Below, piece by piece: positions 34,190 through 41,713 of a stretch of DNA of 41,859 nt. The number at the start of each line of letters is the position of its first letter. Position 1 is the first letter of the stretch. The translations under genes were made by a program, and so were the position numbers. The notes below the pieces were generated by a model. That model had not been told where the DNA came from and searched no databases. It saw nothing but the letters and a program-made list of their open reading frames with translations. The DNA comes from Actinomycetota bacterium (lineage in GTDB: Bacteria > Actinomycetota > Actinomycetes > Actinomycetales > Microbacteriaceae): the NCBI GenBank assembly GCA_018268515.1, contig JAFDWK010000011.1, positions 1 to 41,859 on the forward strand. The letters are read 5' to 3'.

Positions 34190-36193
34190 GTGACCTCCCG
34201 ACGCGAAGCCCGTGAAGCCCGCCAGGCCTCCGAGGCGACCTCCGCCGAGCCGTCCAGCGATCTCGCCGCCTTCTTCAGCGGTGAACCGGCGCGGGTCGAA
34301 GCAGGGCAGGGCGACGGAGACGGCGGCGGATCCGGTCGCGACGGCGGCGGGTCCCACAGCGACGGATCTGGCAGCGGCAGCGGATCCGGAAAGCCCCCGC
34401 GGCGTCCTCGTCGACCGCTGATGAAGAGCGCACGGTTCTGGGTGCCGGTCTCGGTGCTGCTGGTGCTCATCGTCGCGGGCGTCACCGGCGGCATCGCCGC
34501 GAAGAAGCTGTACGACCAGGCCATGTCGGCCAAGACGGATCTGGAGCAGGCCATCCCCCTCGTCGGGCAGGTGCAGCAGAGCATGCTGGCCGGAGACACC
34601 GCGAAGGCGAAGACCACGATCGCGCAGATCACCGCGCTCACCGGTGCGGCGAAGACGAAGACCAGCACCGGTCTGTGGAAGAACGCGGAGTGGGTGCCCG
34701 TGGCGGGCGCGAACCTCACCGCGGTGCGCGTCGCCGCCGATTCGGCCGACACGCTCGTGCGCGACGCCGTCAGCCCGCTGACCGCGATCGACCTGCAGGC
34801 GCTGATGCCCAAGGACGGCGCGATCGATGTGAACAACCTCACCGCCCTGGCCGGCGACGTCACGCGTGCCGACGAGACCGTGAAGCGGATCCAGCACAAC
34901 CTCGCCGCCCTCGACCGCTCGGCGCTGATCCCGCAGGTCGCCTCGGGCGTGACCAAGCTCGATACCGAACTCGCCACGATCAGCCCGATCCTCACGCCCG
35001 CGCACAACGCGCTCACGATCCTGTCGAAGGCGCTCGGCGCCGACGGGCCGCAGCACTACCTGCTCATCTTCCAGAACAACGCCGAGTCGCGCGGCACCGG
35101 CGGAAACCCGGCCGCGATCGCCCTGCTCACGGCCGACCACGGCCGGATCTCGCTCACGCAGCAGGCCGGATCCGGCGACTTCCACAACGCCCGCGACCAG
35201 CCGATCATCCCGCTGGATCCGCAGCTCGAGGCGCTCTACGGCACGAAGGTCGGGCGCTGGATCCAGGACTCCACGCTCTCCCCCGACTTCACCGACACCG
35301 CGAACATCGTGCGGGCGTACTGGGCGGAGTCGTTCGGCACCCCGATCGACGCCGTCGCGTCGTTCGACCCGGTGGCGCTCAGCTACCTGCTGCGCGCGAT
35401 CGGACCGGTCACCCTGCCCACCGGCGACGTGCTCACCGCCGACAACGCGGTGCCGCTGCTGCTCAGCGAGGTCTACGCGAAATACCCCGAGGGCCCGGAG
35501 CAGGACGCGTTCTTCGCCGCCGCGGCGAAGGCCGTGTTCGACGGGCTGCTCAGCTCCCACCCGGATCCGAAGGCGCTGCTCGACGCCCTCTCCCAGGCCG
35601 CGAACGAGGGGCGCCTGATGTATGCGCCGGGCGCGAAGGACCAGACCGACCTGCTCGCCGGCACCCCCGTCGGCGGCACGATGCCGACCTCCAACGACAA
35701 GGCCACCGCGCTGGGTGTCTATATCGATGACGTCACCGAGGGCAAGCTCGACTACTACATGCGCATGGACATCGCGGCGAAGAGCACGCAATGCGAGGCC
35801 GCATCCGGATCCGCGCCGTCGTTCTCCAGCACCGTCACGCTGAAGAACACCCTGGATCCCGCGGCCGTCGAGGGCCTTCCGGTCTATGTCTCGCCCGCGC
35901 GCTTCTTCGCCAAGGGCGACGTCTCCACCGACATGTACCTGTACGGCCCGGTCGGATCCACGCTCACCTCCGTCACCGTCGACGGACAGCCGGTCGCCGC
36001 GAATCCGATGCCGCACCTCGGGCGCACCGCGGTCAAGGTGAACGTGCTCACCCACCCCGGCACGCAGGTCACCGTCGAGGCGACGTTCAGCGCCCCGCAC
36101 GGATCATTCGGTCCGCTCGAGGTGCGGCACACGCCGATGGTGGCCGAGACCCCGGTCACGATCAACGCCCCGGGGTGCGCTGCGGCGAAGTAG
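34190..36193 (+). CDS. DUF4012 domain membrane protein
   Basis: 667 residues from GTG at 34190. A hydrophilic, Gly/Ser/Asp-rich cytoplasmic segment (about 1-76) precedes one membrane helix (about 82-101, FWVPVSVLLVLIVAGVTGGI). The long external part has the DUF4012 features LLIFQNNAESRGTGGNPAAI, TADHGRISL, SPDFTDTANIVRAYWAES, AVASFDPVALSYLLRAIGPV, and a carboxyl domain ending TPVTINAPGC. DUF4012 proteins are common in actinobacteria and often lie in polysaccharide loci, but their biochemical role is not established. Repeat arrays follow the gene, and the next gene is convergent. Confidence 0.9.
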   Translation: MTSRREAREARQASEATSAEPSSDLAAFFSGEPARVEAGQGDGDGGGSGRDGGGSHSDGSGSGSGSGKPPRRPRRPLMKSARFWVPVSVLLVLIVAGVTGGIAAKKLYDQAMSAKTDLEQAIPLVGQVQQSMLAGDTAKAKTTIAQITALTGAAKTKTSTGLWKNAEWVPVAGANLTAVRVAADSADTLVRDAVSPLTAIDLQALMPKDGAIDVNNLTALAGDVTRADETVKRIQHNLAALDRSALIPQVASGVTKLDTELATISPILTPAHNALTILSKALGADGPQHYLLIFQNNAESRGTGGNPAAIALLTADHGRISLTQQAGSGDFHNARDQPIIPLDPQLEALYGTKVGRWIQDSTLSPDFTDTANIVRAYWAESFGTPIDAVASFDPVALSYLLRAIGPVTLPTGDVLTADNAVPLLLSEVYAKYPEGPEQDAFFAAAAKAVFDGLLSSHPDPKALLDALSQAANEGRLMYAPGAKDQTDLLAGTPVGGTMPTSNDKATALGVYIDDVTEGKLDYYMRMDIAAKSTQCEAASGSAPSFSSTVTLKNTLDPAAVEGLPVYVSPARFFAKGDVSTDMYLYGPVGSTLTSVTVDGQPVAANPMPHLGRTAVKVNVLTHPGTQVTVEATFSAPHGSFGPLEVRHTPMVAETPVTINAPGCAAAK

Positions 36194-36201
36194 CCGGATC
36201 C

Positions 36202-36355
36202 GGTCCCCGAGCCCGTTCCTCGAGGCCCGGTCCCTGAGCCCGTCGAAGGGCCTGGCCCCTGAGCCCGTTCCTCGAGGCCCCGGTCCCTGAGCCTGTCGAA
36301 GGGCCTGAGCCCGTCGAAGGGCCCGGCCCCGGTCCCTGAGCCCGTCGAAGGGTCC
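36202..36355. repeat. REP-like palindromic repeat array, variant form
   Basis: About six copies of GGTCCCTGAGCCCGTCGAAG-type units, some replaced by GAGCCCGTTCCTCGAGG, in the gap between the convergent DUF4012 and Pro-rich protein genes. Same family as the array at 32561-32813, with C for T in the loop. Confidence 0.85.
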
Positions 36356-36382
36356 GGATCCGGCGGCATCCGCTCCCGCTCG

Positions 36383-36431
36383 CTGGTCTCAGTTTGCGGC
36401 TTCGTGCACCGCATACCCGCAATACGCGACC
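36383..36431. repeat. Interrupted inverted repeat, copy A
   Basis: Arms CTGGTCTCAGTTTGCGG (36383-36399) and CCGCAATACGCGACC (36417-36431) around an 18-base centre. Related copies are at 38278-38328 and 39944-39992. It lies between two convergent gene ends and may act as a terminator. Confidence 0.7.
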
Positions 36432-36445
36432 GCTCAGCGAGATGG

Positions 36446-37954
36446 CTACGGCGTCGCAGGGCTCGGCGGCGGCTCGGACGGCGGCTCGGACGGCGGCGGG
36501 CTCGAGGGCTCGGGCGACGACGGCTCCTGCGGCGGCGGCGCGACCGGCGCGCTGCTCGGAGGCGCAGCCGGCGTCGTGCTGCTGCTCGCCGGCGGTGGCT
36601 CGTAACTCGTGCCCGTCGCATCGGCCACGAGGGCGGCGAGCGCGGCGCGCCAGCCGTCCCACGGCGCGAACCCCGGAGGCGTGAACGGATCCGACGATGC
36701 CATCAGCGCGGCGGCGCGCGTCACCGCATCACGGAGGTCCCTCGACCCGCCGGAGTTCGCGTCCACTGCGGTCACCGCGTAGCCGGGCATGGTTCCGATG
36801 AACGTCGTGATCGCCGAATGGAACGTCACGCCCGCCGCGGCGAGCGCGTCGCTCGCTGCGGACGTGCTCTTCTCCACCGCGGCCAATGCCGTCGCATCGG
36901 CCGTCGATGCCGGTTTGGACGGCACCACCAGCCCGTCCACTGCCGTGACGTAAACCTGTCTCGCGGCCTCCGCCGCGGCGCGCGCGGTCTCGTCGCTCGC
37001 GCCTTGCATCGCGGCCAGCGGCGCCGCGAATCCTGCCGCCGACATCTTGGCCGTCTGCACCTGTGCCGCGAGCCTGTCCACGCCGTCGATCGCCGCAGCC
37101 ACGCGCGCGGCATCGACGGTCACGGACGGCGACGGCGACGGCGACGGCATCGGTGCGGCCCCGCCCGGTGCCGCCAGCGCCCACCCGGCACCGGCGAGAG
37201 TGACCGCGACCCCGACAGCCATCGCGATCAGCTGCGGCCGCGTGAGCCCGGCACCGGGTCCGGCCGACGGCGTTCCCCCAGGCTGTGCTTCGGGTCCCCC
37301 CTGTGCCGGCGCGCCGAATCCCCCGACCACGCGACCGGACGAGGAGCCGGAACGGGTCCCGTCATCCCCGACGGCCTCGGCCGTTTCCGGAGGCGTCCGG
37401 ATCCAGGCTGTCGGATCCCACTCCCCGGCCGGAGCTCCGGCCGGGGCGTCGGCGTCAGCGTCAGCGTCAGCCTCAGCCTCAGCCTCAGCCTCAGCGCCAG
37501 CGCCAGCGCCAGCGCCAGCGCCAGCGTCAGCGTCAGCGTCGACCTCGGCCTCGGCCTCGGCCGGGGATGCCGCGTCGCGCCCGCTCGGCTCCGGATCCGT
37601 GCGGATCCAGGCCGTCGGATCCCACTCCCCGGCCGGAGCCGCGATGGAGGCCTCGGCCGGCGATGCCGTCTCGGACTCCGAGCGGATCCACCCGAGCGGA
37701 TCCGTCGCGGAGGTCTCGTGCCGGTCTTCGTCGGATGCGGCACCGTCCGCTCGGTCCACGACAGGCGCCGCTGCATCGTGATCGAGACGTCCGAACAACT
37801 CGTCCAGCTCACGGTTGCGCTCTTCGTCGGTCACACCGGCGATCTCAGGCTTCTCGGGCGCGGCGAACCATGCCAGGAGATCGTCATGCGGCCCGTCGGA
37901 TCCCGGATCCGCTTCTCCGCCGACGTCCTGTCGGTCAGCGTCCTGTTCGGACAT
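36446..37954 (-). CDS. Single-span membrane protein with repeats and Pro-rich tail
   Basis: 502 residues from ATG at 37954 with GGGGAGAGG eight to nine bases upstream. The acidic cytoplasmic part (about 1-238) contains LAWFAAPEKPEIAGVTDEER, then DPLGWIRSE (85-93) and two copies of AGEWDPTAWIRT (108-119, 177-188) separated by an AEAEADADAGAG low-complexity stretch. A membrane helix lies at about 241-262 (LIAMAVGVAVTLAGAGWALA). The external helical domain (about 280-440) is Ala-rich, and the last 50 residues are Pro/Ser. Function not recognised. Placement beside the DUF4012 gene suggests a cell-envelope role. Confidence 0.8.
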   Translation of the reverse strand: MSEQDADRQDVGGEADPGSDGPHDDLLAWFAAPEKPEIAGVTDEERNRELDELFGRLDHDAAAPVVDRADGAASDEDRHETSATDPLGWIRSESETASPAEASIAAPAGEWDPTAWIRTDPEPSGRDAASPAEAEAEVDADADAGAGAGAGAGAEAEAEAEADADADADAPAGAPAGEWDPTAWIRTPPETAEAVGDDGTRSGSSSGRVVGGFGAPAQGGPEAQPGGTPSAGPGAGLTRPQLIAMAVGVAVTLAGAGWALAAPGGAAPMPSPSPSPSVTVDAARVAAAIDGVDRLAAQVQTAKMSAAGFAAPLAAMQGASDETARAAAEAARQVYVTAVDGLVVPSKPASTADATALAAVEKSTSAASDALAAAGVTFHSAITTFIGTMPGYAVTAVDANSGGSRDLRDAVTRAAALMASSDPFTPPGFAPWDGWRAALAALVADATGTSYEPPPASSSTTPAAPPSSAPVAPPPQEPSSPEPSSPPPSEPPSEPPPSPATP

Positions 37955-38042
37955 GGTTCCGCCTCTCCCCAGTGGACGCGGTCACTACGGACTCTATCGA
38001 AGACCGGGTGCCCGCCGGTGCCACCGCCTTCGCCGCGGCGCC

Positions 38043-38236
38043 CGCAGACCACTCCGCACGCAGGCACCGAGCACCACCCCACGCGCCGGCACCGCAGACC
38101 ACTCCGCACGCCGGCACCGCAGACCGCCTCGCCCGCCGGCACCGCAGACCGCCTCGCGCGCCGCCGGGCACCCCACGCGCCGGCACCGCAGACCACTCCG
38201 CACGCCGGCACCGCAGACCGCCTCGCCCGCCGAGAA
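38043..38236. repeat. 25-base imperfect tandem repeat
   Basis: About six units beginning CGCAGACC, of two alternating kinds: CGCAGACCACTCCGCACGCC... and CGCAGACCGCCTCGCCCGCC..., each ending in GGCAC, with two longer units carrying an inserted GAGCACCACCCCACGCG-like segment. Within 300 bases upstream of the minus-strand gene starting at 37954. Confidence 0.85.
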
Positions 38237-38277
38237 CTCGGAGCACGCCCCCTCGAAGGAACGCCACCCCCCGCTCA

Positions 38278-38328
38278 CTGGTCGCAAATTGCGGCCACAC
38301 CGCGTCCCCAACCGCAATACGCGACCAG
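38278..38328. repeat. Interrupted inverted repeat, copy B
   Basis: Arms CTGGTCGCAAATTGCGG (38278-38294) and CCGCAATACGCGACCAG (38312-38328) pair over 17 bases with two mismatches around a 17-base centre. It is the most regular of three copies and lies downstream of the dehydrogenase gene. Confidence 0.8.
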
Positions 38329-38466
38329 CGAAGAGGTCCCGGCACGCAGGCACACCGGCGCACCGGCGCACTCCCGACGCACCGGTACGCGCCGGCGCGC
38401 CGGGAAGCGCCGGCGCACCGGTACAAGCACCCGCGCGACGCCGGTCGCTCCGGCGGGCCCTTCCTA

Positions 38467-39777
38467 CTACGGCCGCCCGAGCCCCAGATATGTCCAGCCG
38501 GCCTGCCGCCACGCGGCCGGATCCAGGCAGTTGCGCCCGTCGACCACGACGCGCCCCGCAGCCAGCGACGCGGCATGCTCGGGCGTGAGCTCGCGGCGGT
38601 ACAGATCCCACTCGGTGACCAGCACGAGCGCCTCCGCCTTGCGGATCGCCTCGTCGCGGTCGGCCTTGTACTTCAGCTGCGGGTGCAGGCGCTTCGCATT
38701 CGGGATCGCCTCCGGATCCGTCACCGTCACCTTCGCTCCGAGCCCGCGCAGCCGGGTCGCGACCTCGAGCGCCGGCGAATCGCGCACGTCGTCGCTGTGC
38801 GGCTTGAACGCGGCGCCGAGCATCGTGATCCGCCGCCCCACGACGCTGCCGCCGAATGCGTCGACGACCAGCCGCACGGCGTGCTCGCGGCGGCGCAGGT
38901 TGATCGCGTCGACCTCGCGGAGGAACCCCACGGATGCCCCGCGTCCGAGCTCCTCCGCCCGCGCGGCGAACGCGCGGATGTCCTTGGGCAGGCAGCCGCC
39001 GCCGAACCCGATCCCCGCCCCGAGGAAGCGCCGGCCGATCCGCTCGTCGTGGCCGATCGCGTCGGCGAGCAGGGTGACGTCGGCGCCGGAGGCCTCGGCG
39101 ATCTCGGCCATCGCGTTGATGAAGGAGATCTTCGTGGCGAGGAAGGCGTTCGCCGCCCCCTTGACCAGCTCGGCCGTGGCGAGGTCCGTCGCGAGGAACG
39201 GGCTCCCGGCCGCGATCGCATCGGCGTAGGCCTCGCGAAGCACGTCCGTCGCGCGCGCACCCGCGTCGTCGGCGGCGGCGCCGACCACGAGCCGGTCCGG
39301 ACGCAGCGTGTCGTGCACCGCCCAGCCCTCGCGCAGGAACTCCGGGTTCCAGACCAGGGTCGCCCCGGTGTCGGCCACGCGGCCGGCGAGCCCCGCGGCG
39401 GTGCCCACGGGCACGGTGGACTTGCCCGCCACCACGTCGCCGGGCGCGAGGTGCGGGATCAGCGCCTCGAGCGCCGCATGCACGTAGCGCAGATCGGCGG
39501 CCGACGAGTCGGGCTGCTGCGGGGTGCCCACGGCGACGAAGTGCACCTGCGCCCCACGGACCGCGGCGATGTCGGTCTCGAAGCGGAGCCGCCCGCTCGC
39601 CACACCGCTCGCGAGAAGCACGTCCAGCCCGGGCTCGAAGAACGGGGCGCGGCCCGCGGCGAGCGCGGCGATCTTCGCCGGATCCGTGTCGACGCCCACC
39701 ACCTCGTGGCCGATCGATGCCATCGCCGCCGCATGCACGGCCCCGAGATACCCGCAGCCGATCACAGACATCCGCAT
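38467..39777 (-). CDS. ugd: UDP-glucose/GDP-mannose dehydrogenase family protein
   Basis: 436 residues from ATG at 39777 (ATG at 39771 and a longer frame from 39810 are alternatives; none has a clear ribosome site). NAD-binding MSVIGCGYLGAVHAA at the start, then VGTPQQPDSSAADLRYV, KSTVPVGT, WNPEFLREGWAVHDTLRPDR, and the catalytic cysteine motif GIGFGGGCLPKD. The C-terminal domain has GAAFKPHSDDVRDSPAL and VVVDGRNCLD. It oxidises a nucleotide sugar at C6 with two NAD+; UDP-glucose to UDP-glucuronate is most likely, supplying an acidic sugar. It has no operon partners within the window. Confidence 0.88.
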   Translation of the reverse strand: MRMSVIGCGYLGAVHAAAMASIGHEVVGVDTDPAKIAALAAGRAPFFEPGLDVLLASGVASGRLRFETDIAAVRGAQVHFVAVGTPQQPDSSAADLRYVHAALEALIPHLAPGDVVAGKSTVPVGTAAGLAGRVADTGATLVWNPEFLREGWAVHDTLRPDRLVVGAAADDAGARATDVLREAYADAIAAGSPFLATDLATAELVKGAANAFLATKISFINAMAEIAEASGADVTLLADAIGHDERIGRRFLGAGIGFGGGCLPKDIRAFAARAEELGRGASVGFLREVDAINLRRREHAVRLVVDAFGGSVVGRRITMLGAAFKPHSDDVRDSPALEVATRLRGLGAKVTVTDPEAIPNAKRLHPQLKYKADRDEAIRKAEALVLVTEWDLYRRELTPEHAASLAAGRVVVDGRNCLDPAAWRQAGWTYLGLGRP

Positions 39778-40163
39778 GAGAACACGACACCGGATCCGCT
39801 TCTCCGCCACCCTGCGCGCAGACGTCGCGCGGATGTCCGGGCGGTGAACGTTGAGCGCGTGAACGCTGGGCTGGCGAACGGTGGGCGTGGACGCCGGTCC
39901 TGCGGACTGCGCGAAACGCGCTCACCAGCGGGCGCCTGGCTCACTGGTCGCGAAATGTCACTTCACTCGAAGCGCAGCAGCAATACGCGACCGCCAAGGT
40001 AAGCACCGACGCACAGCACGAACTGCGACGCAGCGATCGGGGCTGTGACGATGGACTCGGAGCGGGATCGCCCTCGGCGCGGGCACGAGAACCGACGGGC
40101 TCGACGCGCCGCGACCGGCGCCTCTCAGCCGGCGCGTCCCCGAAGCGCCCGGCGCAGACGCGA
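39778..40163. other. Intergenic region with one inverted-repeat element
   Basis: About 386 bases between the dehydrogenase and the third kinase gene, both on the minus strand. It holds the inverted repeat at 39944-39992. I saw no coding frame of convincing character and no clear promoter. Confidence 0.6.
39944..39992. repeat. Interrupted inverted repeat, copy C (degenerate)
   Basis: Left arm CTGGTCGCGAAATGTC and right arm GCAATACGCGACC; the outer eight bases pair as in copies at 36383 and 38278, while the inner part has diverged. Downstream of the kinase gene ending at 40164. Confidence 0.65.
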
Positions 40164-41648
40164 TCATCGCGCCTGCGCGGTCTCCGGACGGTGGAAACTC
40201 TCCCGACGCACCTCGCCTGAGGGAAGCGGCGAGGAATCGTCCCGATAATAGTCGCCGTGATACTGGTATCCGAAGTAGACCGCACCGGCACCGCGCTGCG
40301 GCACCCGGTTCAGCACAATCCCGAGCGTGCGGGCCCCGGCGCGCTCCAGGTTGTGCACCGACCTGCTGAGCATCTCGTACGTGGTCTTTCCGACAGTGCC
40401 CACGATGATCGCGCCGTCGGCGCTGTGCGAGAGTACCGCCGCGTCGGTGACGGGGATCAGTGGCGGTGCGTCGATGATGACAATGGCCTCACGGGCGATC
40501 GCCTTGAGCAGATCGCGCATGCGTTCGGATCCGAGCATCTCGCTCGGGTTCGGCGGCACCTTGCCGGCCGTCACGACCAGCAACTGCCCATCGCCGAAGC
40601 GCTGCGCGACCTCGGTGATCGTGGCGCGTCCTGCCAGCACGTCGGAGATGCCGGCGCCCTTGGGCAGGCCGAATACGGTGCTGACCATGGGGCGCCGCAG
40701 GTCACCGTCGATGAGCACGACCGGCTGGCCGCTGGAAGCCAGGGTGACCGCGAGGTTCGAGGAGATCGTCGACTTGCCGTCGCCGGGCAGCGGACTGGTG
40801 ACCACGATGATCCGCGGCGGGTTGTCGACGTCGATGTACTGCAGGTTGGTGCGCAGCTCGCGCATGGCCTCGCTGATGCCGAACAGGTGCGCCTTGTCGC
40901 TGGCTTCACTGTTGCCGCCATCGAACGGCAATAGGCGGTTGTCCACCGAGAAGGTCTTCTCGTCGGGAATGGTGCCGACCACGGGCTTGCCGATCTCGCG
41001 CTCGACCTGCTCGATCGACCGGATCCGGCGATCGAGCGTGTAGCGCAGCAGCCCATAACCGACCGCGAGCGCCAGCCCGATGAGCGCGCCGAGGGCGAGC
41101 GCGAGCTTGGTGTTCGGCGAGGACGGCTCGTCAGGCAGGAGCGCCGAGTCGATCGGGCTGAGGAAGACGATCCCCTTGGCGCCGGGGTCGGCGGCAGCCG
41201 TCTCGAGGCGGTTGACCTCCGCTCCCATCGAGCGCACCCAGGCCTCGGCGAGATCTCGCGCCTTCGCAGGCGTCTCCGCGTCGGCGCTGACCTTGAGCGT
41301 GGTGGTGTCGGCGATGTTGGTGACCGTGACCTGCTTCACCAGCTTGTCGGGGGTGATGCCGAGGCCCAGATCCTTGATCACGCCATCCGCGACCGCGCGC
41401 GAGGCGCCGAGCGCGACATAGGTCTTGACGCGCGCCGTCGCCAGTGTGTCGCCGGCCGTCGCCGCGCCGAGTTTGGTGTCGCCGGTGTCGCCAGTCATGT
41501 TCGCCTGCACGATCGCTGAGGCGTCGGCCGTGTAGACCTTCGGCTGAAGCAGGGTCCACCCGAAGGCGACAGCGACGCCGAGCAGCGTGATGAGGATCAT
41601 CCCGATCCAGTGGGCACGAAAGACCCGAAGGTAGTCACGCAAGTCCAT
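40164..41648 (-). CDS. Wzc/CpsD-type chain-length regulator and tyrosine autokinase (copy 3)
   Basis: 494 residues from ATG at 41648, with GGGGGAG eight bases upstream. Membrane helices at about 13-35 and 181-203. Kinase motifs PLPGDGKS (286-293), VLIDGDLRRP (311-320), IIDAPPLIPV (391-400), and tail tyrosines VYFGYQYHGDYY (457-468). Strong resemblance to copy 1 throughout (RAHWIG, AMRELRTNLQY, PPNPSEMLGSERMRDLL), less to copy 2. It is expected to form an export and length-control complex with a polysaccharide polymerase, phosphorylating its own tail. The leader just before the ATG folds into a perfect hairpin that includes the start codon edge. Confidence 0.93.
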   Translation of the reverse strand: MDLRDYLRVFRAHWIGMILITLLGVAVAFGWTLLQPKVYTADASAIVQANMTGDTGDTKLGAATAGDTLATARVKTYVALGASRAVADGVIKDLGLGITPDKLVKQVTVTNIADTTTLKVSADAETPAKARDLAEAWVRSMGAEVNRLETAAADPGAKGIVFLSPIDSALLPDEPSSPNTKLALALGALIGLALAVGYGLLRYTLDRRIRSIEQVEREIGKPVVGTIPDEKTFSVDNRLLPFDGGNSEASDKAHLFGISEAMRELRTNLQYIDVDNPPRIIVVTSPLPGDGKSTISSNLAVTLASSGQPVVLIDGDLRRPMVSTVFGLPKGAGISDVLAGRATITEVAQRFGDGQLLVVTAGKVPPNPSEMLGSERMRDLLKAIAREAIVIIDAPPLIPVTDAAVLSHSADGAIIVGTVGKTTYEMLSRSVHNLERAGARTLGIVLNRVPQRGAGAVYFGYQYHGDYYRDDSSPLPSGEVRRESFHRPETAQAR

Positions 41649-41680
41649 GTGGGCGCTCCCCCTTCGCTCGGTCGCCCACA
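41648..41680 (-). promoter_or_regulatory. Leader hairpin enclosing the ribosome site of kinase copy 3
   Basis: On the mRNA strand TGTGGGCG (41680-41673) pairs perfectly with CGCCCACA (41655-41648) around a 17-base loop carrying AAGGGGGAG. The last A of the stem is the A of the ATG. The ribosome site would sit in the loop while the start codon abuts the stem, so pairing could modulate initiation. Confidence 0.5.
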
Positions 41681-41707
41681 GGAAGGCGAGATCCCATTTG
41701 CTCCCTG

Positions 41708-41713
41708 ATGCTA
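41708..41713 (-). promoter_or_regulatory. Possible -10 element upstream of kinase copy 3
   Basis: TAGCAT on the minus strand, 60 bases before the ATG. No convincing -35 hexamer at 16-18 bases. This is the best TANNNT-type match in the 211-base region to the right edge, which otherwise shows no gene. Confidence 0.3.

Larger units (their letters stand above)
37955..38466. other. Intergenic region of tandem and inverted repeats
   Basis: 512 bases upstream of the Pro-rich membrane protein gene and downstream of the dehydrogenase gene. It contains a 25-base tandem repeat, one inverted-repeat element (38278-38328) and a GC-rich stretch with several GCGCACCGG-like units (about 38350-38460). Open frames crossing it are repetitive and unconvincing. 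Confidence 0.7.

Noticed and set aside
38043-38236. CRISPR array
   Set aside because: Units are contiguous 25-base repeats with no unique spacers, and no cas gene is present.
37285-40002. Very long + strand frames of over 900 residues
   Set aside because: Arg/Pro/His-rich composition and full overlap with the dehydrogenase and the membrane-protein genes mark them as high-GC antisense shadows.
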